From Siphonodentalium dalli (lineage: Eukaryota; Mollusca; Scaphopoda; Gadilida; Siphonodentaliidae), in assembly GCA_032622095.1 (NCBI GenBank), contig CP136066.1, forward strand, positions 202,950,978 through 203,014,977: a DNA stretch of 64,000 bases. The letters run 5' to 3'. Numbering within the stretch: position 1 is the first letter of the stretch; every line of letters begins with the position of its first letter. The notes beneath the pieces were generated by a model. It worked only from the letters and a program-made list of their open reading frames with translations, was not told the origin of the DNA and ran no database searches. Shown here in pieces: positions 22,864-35,517 of the stretch. The position numbers and the translations under genes are program-made.

Positions 22864-24835
22864 TGGAGAGAGCGGGGGGGTGTTTATTCCTCACATCATT
22901 CATGGTTGGTGCTACAGATGTGATACTGCCAAATGTGCTGACCATCGATGGATGTTTGTAGCGCCGTCAACGAACAAAACAACCGACCATCCGACCGACC
23001 GACTACGTCCCGGATTCCCTATGAACGTTGTGCGCTGACAACGCATCCATGTATTCAACCCTTGATGTATATTAAGAAATAACATAGTCAGTGATGAAAC
23101 GGAACAACTGTTCTAATCGGATCAAGTCAAGGGAGAATTGATAAAGGCTCAACCAGCATGCAATCACAATATATCGAGAGAGAGAGAGGGAAAGAGAGAG
23201 AGAGGGGGGAGAAATGAAGAGATACAGATCGTTTAGTCATCATGTCATACATGGTTGCGTGATTACTATCGGGTGCCAAAAGTACTAGTGCCAGCACGAT
23301 TATTAATTTTGGTGATTCAGCCTAAATCCCAAACAATCACGATTATTAGACCCTTGAGGGCAGTGTTTCATCTATCATAGAAATATAGAATTTTAAATCG
23401 GAACAGACGAGCGCCAGCCACAAAAAAGCTGGTCACCGATGGTTTGTTGTGCCCTGGTCAGCAAACAAATCAACATCCAGCCACGCAACCAACTATCCAA
23501 CCAGCAGGCTGACTCTGCTCCAAATGACATCTGAATGGTATGCAGCTATATCGCTCATCCAGGTATCCACTCCCTTGATAGATATGAAGTAGAAGTCTGC
23601 AGTAATACCACAGTCAGTGATGAAATGGAACATCTGTTCTAATCGGATCAAGTCAAGTGAGAATTGTAAAAAGGCTCAACCATGCAATCACAATATTTTG
23701 AACTCATATTGAAATCAGAGTGAGGGAGTGAGAGAGAAGAGACGGAGAGAGTGGGAGAGAGATTGTTTAGTCCGCACACCATGGTTGGTGTTTCTTCTGT
23801 TAAAGAAGAGGATTCGAGAACAGAACAGATGTGCGACTGCCAAATGTGCGACTGACCATCGATAGTTGTTTGTAGCGTCGTTATACGAACAAAGCAACAA
23901 CCAACTAGCCAACCAACCGATTGACTATGTCCCGGGTGACCTCTGAGTATTATACAGCTATCGCATATCCAGCTATTTATTGCCTTGATAGATATGAAGG
24001 AGAAGATATGAAATGGAACAACTGTTCTAATCGGATCAAGTCAAGTGAGAATTGGTGAGGCTCAACCATGCAATCACAATATTTCGAGAGAGAGGGGAGA
24101 GACATGAAAGAGATACAGATTGTTTACTCCTCATATCATGGTTGCATGATTAGTGTTTACTCTAACATACAGTAGAATTAATGGAATTCGAAAACTGAAC
24201 AGACTTGCGTCAGCCACAAAAACTGGTCAACGATGGTTATTTATCTGTCGTCAGCGAACAAAGCAACAACCAGCCAATCAACCAACTGACTATGCCACGG
24301 GTGACCTCTGAATGTTATGCAGATATCGCGCATCCAGGTATTCGCTTCCTTGATAGACATGAAGGAGAAGTCTGCACCAATACCACAGTCTGTGATGAAA
24401 TGGAATAAATGTTCTAATCGGTTCAAGCCAAGTGAGAATTGGTAATGATCAACCATGCAATATTTAGAGAGAGAGAGAGAGAGAGAGGGGGGTAGCGAGA
24501 AAGGAAAAATATATATCGTTTAGTCCTCATGTCATGATTCCGTGATTAGAATAGAAGTATTATAATTCGAAAGCGTCCGCCACAAAAAGTTGGTCAACGA
24601 TGTTTATTTGTGATGTCGTCGGCGAACAAATCAACATCACGCCAAGCAACCAACTGGCAAATCAACCGAATGACAGTGTCCCGGGTGACCTCTGAATGCT
24701 ATGCAGCTATCGGGCATTCAGGTATTCGCTTCCTTGATAGACATGGAGGAGAAGTCTGCGGTAATACCACAGTCAGTGATGAAATGGAACAACTGTTCTA
24801 ATCGGATCAAGTCAAGTGAGAATTGATCGTTTGAA

Positions 24836-27653
24836 GCAAAGCGTGAAATAAAGCGCAGATAGTATTAGTATGAAATATGATGAATGTCGTTGGGGATGTG
24901 TTTCGACAAATTGCTTGGTGGTGTCAGACGCTAGATTGGCATCAACATAACTCTGCACATTTCTAGGAGATAGTTTCGGCAAAATGACGATCTAAGGAGG
25001 CATGTTTACTCAAGAAAGTTAAGCGTGATGGCAAGCAGTCATACACGATGGAGGTATGTTTCGGTTCGTCAGTCTTAGGGAGATACGTAGCTTGTTGATA
25101 TTTCTAAAATAGCTTGTCCAATAGATTTGATGGACAAGAACGAACATGGCGGCAATACGGAAGATGACGAAGTTTTATATATCTTTATTTCCTCCAATTC
25201 AGGAGAGTATATCTGAACAACAAAACATATACAGGGAATAAGCAATAAATATTTACAGAATATAATGTAATGAAATGAAAAAAATAGTTTCTATTCACGA
25301 TTCCGTGATTCTATAAACTAAGAACTTGACATGCATACCCCCCCCCCCCCCCCCGGAGCCAAGTGTGGAGCTTTTGTGAAAAAATATCGAGAACAACAAA
25401 GATAGCATGTTAAATTTACTACAAACACGGTGTCAGGTTGCAATGCAAAAAAATATATAGCTGCACTTGCAACAGCACTATCTACTTTCCGTTGTATCTT
25501 ATATCTTGAGTGGGATAGTCTTTGATGTTGGAAGAAGTTACAAGGAATTATAGATGTTCTGATATTATTTATTTTTAACACAAATTAATTAATAGAACCC
25601 CTCGTCCTGGCTAAATTCACAAATAATATGCAATGTTTTTTTTTTTTTTGCATATATATATATAGATTCAGCTTGTAGATTAGCTACCAACAACAATAAT
25701 TATTTGAACTGTTTCGATAACTGAAGATAATCAAATTGAACCTATGTGGGCCTTTTCACCTGTTACCTATAGGTTTTTTCACGAGAGGGGTCTTATACTC
25801 TCATCGACTTTCAAAATATGCCGTTTGATCAGGTATTGACTTTTTGTCGGGCGCCCCAAATTGAGAAATATCATATGTATAAAATAAGTGTCCTGTGCCC
25901 AATAGCGGCAATATTAAAGCGCGCTTTAATCGAATGGTTTTACCTGATTAGCATTGTCTTGATTTGAATTATCTTGTAACTTAATTCCACTTATTATTTT
26001 CCAGGGGGAAGGGGGTAGGGGGAATTGACTTAGGAAATTTCCTCTAATTTTGTATCAAATCTGATGGGAATTTTTTAAAGTGGTGATACCCTTGAAATTG
26101 GTGCCTCGGTGTGTCATATATGATATCACTAGATGTGCGGTCTCAATAACTCTTCATTTCTACCATTATCCACAATCCTCCCGGCTCCTTATTCAGATAG
26201 CATTAGGGGGCAATTATTGTCAAGATAACCTTTTTGGCATGCGCGCGTGTTCATTTAGCTATGGCATCGTGTTTGAAAAAATGCTTCCTGCTTTGAAATC
26301 AAAATCTACGACTGACAGCTGTGATTTCCATGATTAGTTTAGGACATAAAACGCTGATGGAGTCTGAATTTCCACAAACGTCCATTTATGAAATGCTTAT
26401 CAAAGGCAAAATCAACGTTTTCGTTGGAGAAACCGACAATGGGAGCTAAAGATGTGTAAACCTGTCTCTGCGATCAGCATCTGTTTTTGTATTGATGCCA
26501 CGGAACAAAACAACTTCCCATCAATCACGCTAGAAACTGAAAACATATGTACGCGACGTGTGATGTCGACTATAGAGTTATCGTTCTTTTTCGCTAGTGG
26601 GAGAGGTTCCATATCGTTGGGTTTGTGGGATGTTGTCTCATAAAGTTTGCTGCTACATTGGCACCAAATCAACTCTGCATTCTATTGTTAACTATCTCTC
26701 AATGGCGTTGCCAACTCTTACACGAATTATGCCTCGTGTATTGGAAAAGACACGTGATTTCGCCCGCCCTGAAGTTATCTCACTTTATCACCCGGGATCA
26801 TGGGTAATATAATATAAGCACCGAAAGAAAAATCTATTTTCAACGTCTAGTTTCGATTTAGATTAGTCATAATAGTTATATGACAAGATTAATAAACTCT
26901 ACGGAATCGCTGTCATAAAATGATATCATGTATACCTAAAGCACCAAATAACAAAATGTTAGGTCAGAACACAAACTTATTGTATAATTAAAAGCAATAG
27001 CTTATCATTTACACTCCACATCTCCTGTCCTAGCTATATTGCATATCAGACTCACCCAACCGTTTGATATGTCACCTCACACTCTTGTCTATACCGATCT
27101 ATACTTCGTTCCACTATACTAAATATATTTTCAATTAATTTCTTTATATTACTCCATATGAAGAAAAAAATAATATAATTTTGATATATCTATCGACCCA
27201 GCCCGCAATGTGAGTGGCTGAGTAACATATATACCAATAACGACCTTCCAAAATGATTATGAACACCATTACCTAATAGTATGTCATCATTCTCACACTG
27301 TGGGCTTATTCACACGTAATCGGAACGACCCTCAAGCTTGATGTCGGATCCCCTCCATACAACCAATATTCATGCTTCATATTCTGTATCATGCATTGTT
27401 TTTGATTTATATGGAATAAATACTGTTAACATCAACAATATGTTCTTCCATGGAAAAACTTCTCAAACTTGATGACATTGGCAACAATCAGATGGTTAGA
27501 ATACTCATATAGATTTTCATGCTATAATATAATAGAACAAAGGGAGCACAGAATTATATTTCAAACTGAGGTACACAATTATGGAATAACTTCCCTGAAG
27601 GTCAGAAATTATAATTATGCAACACGACAATTACTTTAAAATTGTTTCAGGCC
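24836..27653. other. No gene established
   Basis: AT-rich DNA with a 17-base C run (25338-25354) and a TATATATA run near 25653. Open frames at 26412-26672 (-) and 26597-26812 (+) look only vaguely protein-like and lack motifs. Confidence 0.35.
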
Positions 27654-28061
27654 TTAACCCTTTACCCAACAAACCGGCCAAAAACGCCCATATAAACCTT
27701 CAACAGCCTAAAATATCTTCGGTCTGTCTCAATAACACCATACAAATATGGATATCATTGGAACCGGTTCATTGACCACATTGTGATGGTTACAGTTATG
27801 CCCTGTGCCAATGCATTCTCTTATATATGCGAGTATACCATAGGTCGCCTCGCATATATAAGAGAATGCATTGGCCTAAAAAAAACATTACTTACATTTT
27901 ATTTTATTTTTTTAATGTTTTTCTACATTCTTTGACAATTTTATCATTTTAATATGTGTTAAGCCAATGCATTCTCTTATATATGCGAGGCGACCTATGG
28001 TCGACTCGCATATATAAGAGAATGCATTGGCACAGGGCCGTTCTATTGGGTAAAGGGTTAA
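27654..28061 (+). mobile_element. TTAA double-hairpin MITE, copy A
   Basis: Bounded by TTAA on both sides with inverted ends CCCTTTACCCAACA and TTGGGTAAAGGG. TTAA TSDs with CCC-type ends point to a piggyBac-like origin (inference). Holds two 69-nt hairpins (27807-27875 and 27963-28031) with arms GCCAATGCATTCTCTTATAT. The left subterminal region has AACAGCCTAAAATATCTTCG. No coding capacity. Confidence 0.9.
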
Positions 28062-28929
28062 CAAAGCAATTGTGAATGGACAGATGTATATGGGAATTAC
28101 TTCCATTTTCAATTTCTAATCTATTCCTAAAACCATTATATTTATCATTGAAGTCAACTCATTTAGATGTACATATATACGTAAGTATGGAACATTCTCC
28201 ATTTGTTCAATAGAAGGCTTCATACTTCTTACAGCAATTAGTGTAAACAATATTTTATTTCTCAAAAAGGCACATAAATACATATAAAACATACACAAAC
28301 ATACATATGAGATAAAGGGATCTGGCAGTAAGCCTAGGCTTATTCGTGGCCATTTCCGCGATATAAAATTGCTTCATGATATATTTTGGTCTCGATTGAT
28401 GAATTGTCAGTTCCACAGACACCCCCCCCCCCCCCCCCCCGGATTACATAATTTAACTGTGAGAGCGCTCTTATTTATTTTCACTACTCTTTGGATGCGA
28501 TATGTATATCTGTTAGTGATGGAACTCAGTTAAATCGTTTGGTTCTATCTATGAATTTTTGGAGTGACATGCAAATGACTGTATTTTCACTGTACGTTGA
28601 ATTAACCGACCCATTAAGTAAAGTGTTCACATTTAATGTCATAATAGGACCCACAAAACAGTTATCTCTCTCTTTTTTGTAAATTGGACAGTGAAGTAAA
28701 AAATGTGACCATATCCCCGTTGTTCACGCCATCCTGACACTTACCCTTCCATTTGTCTTAAAAGAGCGGACACTAACAGTTGTGCAGAAACAGAAAGAGT
28801 CATGTTACTACGTTTAACAAAGACAATGACCGGTCTATCGCGCCAAATTCGACAACAACTGTCTAAATTTCGAGCTCATGGAAGTAAAATTACACTTTAA
28901 TGAATGATTTTCGTCTCAAAGTTGAAATA
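28062..28929. other. No gene seen
   Basis: AT-rich sequence with a 19-base C run at 28422-28440. No recognisable open frame or RNA. Confidence 0.35.
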
Positions 28930-29065
28930 ACTGCTTAGTGAATGACAATTGCTGTCTATATAGCTGTCGTCTGTCTTTGTTTATCGTTTCTGTTTATTTG
29001 CGCGCACTTTACGTCTCTTGTTGAATAGACTGGTTCCTGGTCGAAAGCTGCAAAAATCTGAAAAC
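28930..29065 (-). repeat. Dispersed repeat, copy 2
   Basis: Inverted relative of 21785-21930 (shared GGAACCAGTCTATTCAACAA-like text and GTGCGCGCAAATAAACAG on the minus strand). Confidence 0.7.
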
Positions 29066-29159
29066 GTAGTAACCTGACCCCTCCAGCAACAGTTGTGTTG
29101 GTCAGTGAGCCCGTCTCTGTGTTACACTGGTGTAAATAGGGCTCGGAGTGACATCTAGT

Positions 29160-29228
29160 AGAGTGAGTGGTTCGGGGGGCTAGCCCGGGATTGTCGGAAG
29201 CACCGAATGGTAACTCCCCTTAATCCCT
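29160..29228. repeat. Conserved 65-70 bp module, copy 1
   Basis: GAGTGAGTGGTTCGGGGGGC, TAGCCCGGGATTGTCGGAAG, CACCGAATGGT and CTCCCCTTAATCCCT are almost identical to 62707-62785. Flanks differ, so the module is dispersed. It has SINE-like size, but no RNA polymerase III box is clear. Confidence 0.65.
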
Positions 29229-29289
29229 CATTTTTATGCCTTTATTTGAGAACTTAAAAAAAAAAAAAAAAGCAATTTAGTGATGTTAT

Positions 29290-29751
29290 TTATTTTCTCT
29301 TCTTTCTTTTTTTCTTGCGATTGGATTTTTCAGCTGAAGATTCTGGAGATGGAAGGGATTTCTGTTGTTCTTGTTCTTCAAGAAGTTGGAGTAATTTTTC
29401 TTGATTTTCCATTACTTTTTTGGATAAAGCGATTTCCCTCTCAGAATCAATGAGGATTTCTTCTACAGACTTAGTGGAGGTGATGTTGTTGCTGTTGCTG
29501 GAGGTGGAGCTGGGGAACACTGGGATGTGATGGTACTCCGGTGTCCGTGGTGGCAAGCTGTCCAGTTCCACCTCGAAGCAGGCGGCAGGAACAGCAGGGG
29601 TGGTTTCCTGCTCCCTTCTTCCGCTTGCCTCGACGACGACAGCAGGGACCTCCGGCAGATCAACGGAGTCCCTGATAGCTGGTACGATGTCGCCTGTCTC
29701 CATGCAGGTCGGGTCGTCTGGGCTCCACCCTCTGCCAGAGAGGAGTGACAT
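29290..29751 (-). CDS. Unrecognised 153-residue acidic/coiled-coil protein, possible last exon or transposon ORF
   Basis: Function unknown. The frame starts MSLLSGRGWSPDD, continues with a Pro/Ser/Glu-rich segment, then a likely coiled coil around residues 100-130 (EREIALSKKVMENQEKLLQL), and ends in a basic tail KSNRKKKRKKRK that looks like a nuclear localisation signal. An AATAAA on the minus strand lies about 40 nt beyond the stop. CTCTCTGGCAG near the start could be a splice acceptor, in which case the ATG is not the true start. The layout (disordered region, coiled coil, basic tail) resembles C-termini of Myb/SANT-like accessory proteins of Harbinger elements, but no conserved domain is visible. 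Fourteen-base direct repeats GGAGTGACATCTAG lie at 29145-29158 and 29742-29755. Confidence 0.4.
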   Translation of the reverse strand: MSLLSGRGWSPDDPTCMETGDIVPAIRDSVDLPEVPAVVVEASGRREQETTPAVPAACFEVELDSLPPRTPEYHHIPVFPSSTSSNSNNITSTKSVEEILIDSEREIALSKKVMENQEKLLQLLEEQEQQKSLPSPESSAEKSNRKKKRKKRK

Positions 29752-29759
29752 CTAGCGGA

Positions 29760-30369
29760 TGCGATAGGAATATATAGGAGATAATAAAATAGACACTGGG
29801 CCCTGATTGGCCAATAGCCTTGTGTGTTTTTTGCATAACTTGAAAAAATCATCACACCTCTTCCCTATGATTTCGCAATTGGTTCAGGAAGTAACCCTTT
29901 GTAGTGAAGTTTGAATTTTTTGGAGCGGTCTAAAATATGACAGTATTTTTTTATGTGGTTCTGACACTAGTTACGAAAACACAAGATTTAAAGGCGAATT
30001 CCCTGCCAGACGGACATGATTTTGTGCTTGAAAATTCCCCCAAATGTCAATTTTTCAGATTTAACGAAAATTTGGACCCAATATTTATATTGCCAACAGT
30101 ATACGCTAAAACTTTAGCACTGAGGCCTATAGAAAACATTTATACACCAGTGTAACCTCTGACACTATACTATTCTGTCATATCGGTAAGTGAACACAGA
30201 TCCCGCGCATTATACCGAGAATGATTTCACAAGTAGTACTATTATTTAATACACTTTTAGTATTGTACTGCATGGGTGAATTTTCTACTTGCACTCTTCG
30301 TACAGTTTCGCAGCCAGGAATGGCACCGAACACCATGCCATACCCAACTAAGACTGAAATGCAGTAGTC
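29760..30369. other. No gene seen
   Basis: AT-rich. The open frame 29937-30155 has no recognisable features. Confidence 0.35.
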
Positions 30370-30768
30370 TTAACCCTTTACCCAACAAACCGGCCAAAAC
30401 CGGCCAAATAAAGCTTCAACAGCCTAAAATATCTTCGGTCTGTCTCAATAGAACCATACAAATATGGATATCATTGGAACCGGCTCCTTGACCACATTGT
30501 GATAGTTACAGTTATGCCCTGTGCCAATGCATTCTCTTATATATGCGAGTCGACCATGGGTCGCCTCGCATATATAAGAGAATGCATTGGCCTAAAAAAA
30601 ACTTTTTTTAACACTTTTTACCATTTTTTCTTACATTCTTTAACAATTTTATAATTTTTAATGTGTTAAGCCAATGCATTCTCTTATATATGCGAGGCGA
30701 CCTATGGTCGACTCGCATATATAAGAGAATGCATTGGCACAGGGCCCTTCTGTTGGGTAAAGGGTTAA
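30370..30768 (+). mobile_element. TTAA double-hairpin MITE, copy B
   Basis: TTAA at 30370-30373 and 30765-30768; hairpins at 30523-30591 and 30670-30738. Same orientation and ends as copy A, with shorter T-rich spacer text. The left end reads ACCGGCCAAAACCGGCCAAA, a local duplication. Confidence 0.92.
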
Positions 30769-31394
30769 TGAAGACCTCCACGAGAATTGCCTAAAAGACA
30801 GCATCAGTTGCTCGTGTGGCGACATATATCAAGCGCAGATCACTTTCTTTTAGTCTTCCCATCATATAAAATAAAATCGGAGATGATTGTTTTATGTCAG
30901 AAACAAAATACATAGACAGTGGCCTACTCCGGAATGGCTTGAATTCTCTTCATCTTAGCACCAACTACACAATCTTTAAAGCAACTAAAACTTGTATTAC
31001 CAGAAGTGGTCATTTTAGTCTTCTATCATAATATATGGAATCATATACTGAACAGAACTTTGGTCATATACCAGTAAGTCTAATGTGAGATTTCCGTTCG
31101 AATTCTATTAAATATCAATCGTTTCATTATTTATAGAATTATACAAAAAGATATATGTTTTAGATTGTTTATAAACACACATCAGTGGTAACTCACTCTC
31201 TGTCTCATTCTTTCTTTCTCTTCTGCCTCAACTGATTTATAATAATTATACTATTCTTAATATTTTGTTTTCTTGTCATTTTCAATTCCCCTCATGTTCT
31301 CTTTAACTCGATATCTTGTCATACGCTCCTTCTACATACTATATTGCATGCTTTTCTTCTCTCTTCGAGACTGCATTGTGATCTGATTGTATAG
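30769..31394. other. No gene seen
   Basis: AT-rich sequence with CT-rich stretches near 31200-31230 and 31350. No support for a gene. Confidence 0.35.
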
Positions 31395-31845
31395 TCTTAA
31401 ACACTGCATGATATATTATAGTCTTCAATACTGCATGATGCTGTTACCTTCTTCGACACTTCATGGTAATAGTATATTCCACAACACTTCATGATGACAT
31501 TATAGTATTCAACACTATATAGTGATATTATAGTCTTCAACACTGCATGGTTTTATAGTATTCAACACTGCATTGTAATAGTATAGTCTTCAACACTGCA
31601 TGCTATATTATAGTCTTCAACATTACATGGTGATATTATAGTATTCAACACTGTATGAGGCTTCAACACTTCATTATAGCTATTACAGTTTTCAACACTG
31701 CATGATGCTATTACACTCTTCAGCATTGCATGATGCTATTACAGTCTTCAACACTGCACGAGGCTTCAATACTAGATTATAACTATTAGTTTTCAACGCT
31801 GCATAAAGCTATTACCTATTACAGTCTTCAACACTTCATATACAC
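31395..31845. repeat. Degenerate minisatellite, unit about 30 bp
   Basis: About 15 diverged copies of ATAGTCTTCAACACTGCATG followed by ATGCTATT or ATGATATT. Too diverged for a precise count. Confidence 0.8.
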
Positions 31846-32329
31846 GAGTTCCATTTTGGTGAGTATCCTTTTCGTGTTATGTTCTTGTCTTGTAGAAATG
31901 TCTTTTGAAAGATTTGGCTGCACGTACATGCACATTTCCAATCCCATTCGAAAACTATGACATCAAGAATATCAGTAGAGTTTTCGATTTGCGGAAATAC
32001 GGGGTTTGTTACTGGTGACCCTACTCAGCGTGAACTGATTTTGTGCACGATAAAGGAGAGAAACACCGAACTAAAATTGTAAGCATATCATAAAATGACA
32101 TCAACCGATCGATTCTCAAGCTGTTTTATAATTGTAAGTAATATTGTAAGACTTCGTAATCCGATGACTATAGAACGTATGTTATTTTTGAACATTAGTA
32201 TCTGAGCATAGTTAAAACAACTGCATGTGACTTATACCACAGAAACCGCGCCAGCTTTTTCTCGTATTTTCGCACGAGTTTGGAACAGCGGAGCCTGAAA
32301 TCACATTAATATCGTGATATGATTTAGTG

Positions 32330-32720
32330 AGTGTAACGCCCGAAACTCATTCCTCCCACGTGAAGCGTTGATAGCTCTATAGTTGTATTAACTGTTTGAC
32401 AACCGAGCTTTTTTGTAGATTTATCACCGAACTAGATACCGGGTTCGGCGGTCACGAATCTGTGCTGGCAATGTATATCAGTTTACTTAATGTTGGGGCG
32501 CAAACATTTCCAATTGCTACCGGAATGCAAACAATCGGCATAATACGCAGAGAGCTGTCAGTCGAGGCAGTAAATCCCGCTGACTGATATGTGTAATGAC
32601 GGAGCTTGTATTACAACCGTCTGGCGGAAGAATCCTTCCCCAGCAATCAAACATAGCGGAGTGAGCCAGAACATCAGTGTAATGTATCTGATTTAGAGTG
32701 ATCCCCCTTAGTTTGATTCA
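32330..32720 (+). repeat. Dispersed repeat, copy 1 (relative at 40345-40535)
   Basis: Shared phrases in the same order: ATCCCGCTGACTG, GTAATGAC, ACAACCGTCTGG, GGAGTGAGCCAGAACATC, GTATCTGAT, GAGTGAT, CCCCTTA and CCTTGACACC. The function and the outer boundaries are unknown. Confidence 0.65.
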
Positions 32721-32812
32721 CATTCCTTGACACCCAGTGTGCTGTCGATAAGGCAGTTTGTTATTTGAAGCCTTAAATTGAACCCGAGTGTGTCACGCCC
32801 CCTTTTTCTGGT

Positions 32813-33314
32813 ACACTCTTAGAACAAGTGTGTATATATTGTACACTATGTGTGTTATATTTTATCTTAAGCAAAATTGTGTAGAAATGACACATGACAT
32901 ATGTGTCAGTGGAACTTCCTCAACGTTGAATGTGAGTGAATATGTGAGTGTGTCATAGTTATTCGATGAGATGCATATTGGAGACACAAAACTCGTAAAG
33001 GCTGCCACAGAACAAAATTTGGCAGCAGCTTTAAAATGTGTTATACACTGTGTCAAATCTGTACAGCACATACTTGTGTAGCACAAAGTTTTTAATCTTA
33101 TGCCAGATTTTTAATATGATAGTTTTTACAATGTTTGTATCTCAAATAAAACATATCTCATACTAACTATAATATACACACATATTCACTCATATTCAAT
33201 GTTGAGAAAATTCCAGCGACACATATGTCATGTGTCATTTCTACACAATTTTGTTTGAGATCAAATGTAACACATATTGTGTAGAATTTATACACATTTG
33301 TTCTAAGAATGTGT
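32813..33314. mobile_element. Inverted-repeat element with ACACTCTTAGAAC ends
   Basis: Ends ACACTCTTAGAACAAGTGTG and ACATTCTTAGAACAAATGTG (right, reverse complement) continue as inverted repeats through AAAATTGTGTAGAAATGACA and the TTCAATGTTGAG-like region, so arms exceed 100 bp. No TSD is clear. Relatives: about 59140-60058 (interrupted) and 63308-63405 (one end). Confidence 0.75.
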
Positions 33315-33457
33315 GCGGGATTCGGATGAGTTTCAAATGGTACGAAGGATTCACACCCCGCTGGTACTCAGCTGCTTTTATAGCACAACATTTCACAAAT
33401 TGTTATTATTTCCCAGCCCATATGACATGTATTGATGTAATTCAGCCTATAACACCA

Positions 33458-33833
33458 CCCTTTACCCAACAAACCGGCCAAATAAAGCTTCAACAGCCTA
33501 AAATATCTTCGGTCTGTCTTAATAGAACCATACAAATATGGATATCATTGGAACCGGCTCCTTGATCACATTGTGATAGTTACAGTTAGCCCTGTGCCAA
33601 TGCATTCTCTTATATATGCGAGTCGACCATAGGTCGCCTCGCATATATAAGAGAATGCATTGGCCTAAAAAAATATCTTTTTTTAACATTTTTTCTTACA
33701 TTCTTTAACAATTTTATCATTTTTAATGTGTTAAGCCAATGCATTCTCTTATATATGCGAGGCGACCTATGGTCGACTCGCATATATAAGAGAATGCATT
33801 GGCACAGGGGCCTTCTGTTGGGTAAAGGGTTAA
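33458..33833 (+). mobile_element. TTAA double-hairpin MITE, copy C, left TTAA lost
   Basis: The right side ends GGGTTAA (TTAA at 33830-33833), but the left CCCTTTACCC is preceded by ACCA, not TTAA. Hairpins at 33596-33664 and 33735-33803 are intact. Confidence 0.9.
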
Positions 33834-34859
33834 GTTGTGGATATTACTTTATTATATGATCCTTCCGTTGGCAGCGTCTCCAAATACTATGGCTTCCAAC
33901 AAACTCAAATGAATGAAGAGTATGAATGAAAAGTTACATCATTAAATATACGCCATTAAATACGTCAAAGGGTCCTTATTTCTTTACGCGGGCAAACTAC
34001 GCATAGTTGCGCGAAACGTCATTGCAGGCCTCACAGAAGCCAACGTTAGTTTCAGGTCTAATAATTTTGTTGATTTAAGTATGTTTTATCGAGTTTTTGG
34101 ATTGTAATAAATAGTATATACAACTCGTCCCCAGTCCAGTAAATTAGGTCTGGACCTCGCCAAAGACTCGGTCCAGCTAGACCTAATTTACTGGACTCGC
34201 TTTGTAAATTTCGCTATAAACTGGGAACGAGTTGTAGACCCTCTATTAATTTTTAGCAAATGTGTGTAAACTATATATGCACGGTATTAGATATTCATAT
34301 TATCAATATTAATTTATTTCGGAACAATTTTATAGACTTTCATTTCCAACATCATATTACAGGTCACTTAGTTTTCATGTCACATAATGGATATTTCTTT
34401 TTTAATTTGAGGAATCAGTCATATTTCATGTTATAAAAGAAAGCATCGATTAATTTGATACGTCGTTCCGTAAAAAGTACTTTCCCACATTTTTATCCGA
34501 TTATTTTTATCAGGTCATCTGGAGCTTCTGATCGTGGCCTCGTGTTATGTCATAACGTTATTTCTGAAGGTGTATAGATGGTACTGGTTTCTAACAAATT
34601 TAAAGGTTTCTATAAGGTCACCTCTTAATCTTTCGTGATTTATATATATACCAAGTATAATTTTAATTATTATATATCGTGGAAGCTGAGTTTGCTTATA
34701 TGTGCTACCATCCTTGTTGCCATGCGCTGCACTAGTTCTAGTCTCATGCATACTCAGATATTTTAAATGTGGATTCCCCCATGCATGCATGCAGTATTGC
34801 AGTATTCCGACACTGATCTAATCATGTCCGTGTACAGTTTTTAATGTATCGGGATTGAG
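33834..34859. other. No gene seen apart from a small palindromic element
   Basis: AT-rich sequence. It contains the element at 34120-34235. Nothing else is recognised. Confidence 0.35.
34120..34235. mobile_element. Small palindromic element
   Basis: Outer ends ACAACTCGTCCCCAGT and ACTGGGAACGAGTTGT are inverted. Inside, GTCCAGTAAATTAGGTC and its complement form a second stem around a CGCCAAAGACTCGG-like loop. Non-coding. Confidence 0.65.
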
Positions 34860-34861
34860 TG

Positions 34862-35105
34862 ATGCCTACCTATATATATACGAGCGCCTGTGGCGCATAA
34901 AATACTATGGTGGCGGGATGGGGTGGTGGGTGGGTACTACCTATATGCGAGATGCCTACCTATATACGAGCGCCTCCGGCGCATAAGATACTGTGGGTGG
35001 CGGGACGGGGTGGTGGGTGGGTACTACCTATATACGAGCGCCTGCGGCGCATAAGATACTATGGGTGGCGCGGGATGGGGTGGTGGGTGGGTACTACCTA
35101 TATAT
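34862..35105. repeat. Three tandem units of about 80 bp
   Basis: Each unit has TACCTATATACGAGCGCCT, CGGCGCATAAGATACTATGG and GGGGTGGTGGGTGGGTAC. GCGCC..GGCGC forms a small stem in each unit. Confidence 0.85.
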
Positions 35106-35517
35106 GGAATACGCCTTCGTATGGACCGCTTTGAGGATCTGGTGACTTGACATGACCAGAAGCACACGTTTACCATGAGAATAGGCAACTTGAAATTATT
35201 TGCTGCAAAATAATTTTTTTGATTCACTTTCATTATCATTACTTTTATTTCCTAAATGGGTTATTATAATATTAGTGGCAGAAAAGCAAATTTGATACTT
35301 ATGTTAAAAATAACCGCATGTTTACAGTGAATCAGGAAACAAGAAATTTTGCAGTGAAATTTTCAATGTATATCTATTGTCTTTGTTATACCATTGTCGT
35401 CTGCACTGTTTTTTTCTGCATATATTACAGATGGGTCCATTCGTGGGCAATTAATTGTAAATGTTTAGATGGACACAAATTTGTTACCAGTTTGATACCA
35501 GTTGAGGTCCCCGACCC

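Larger units (their letters stand above)
21660..24835 (+). repeat. Degenerate satellite, about seven units of 350-520 bp
   Basis: The block GATGAAATGGAACAACTGTT, CTAATCGGATCAAGTCAAGT, CAACCATGCAATCACAATAT and then a GA-rich tract recurs near 22180, 22700, 23095, 23610, 24010, 24395 and 24780. Each is preceded by AACAAA...CAACCAAC and GTCCCGGGTGACCTCTGA. Several units keep an open frame reading VTSECYAAI then HPGIRFLDR and GEVCGNTTVSDEMEQLF. Others carry indels, so coding today is unlikely. Unit order and orientation are uniform. Confidence 0.8.

Noticed and set aside
26412-26812. Overlapping frames on both strands resembling protein
   Set aside because: Neither strand shows a motif, and the plus and minus frames look equally plausible, so there is no basis for a call.
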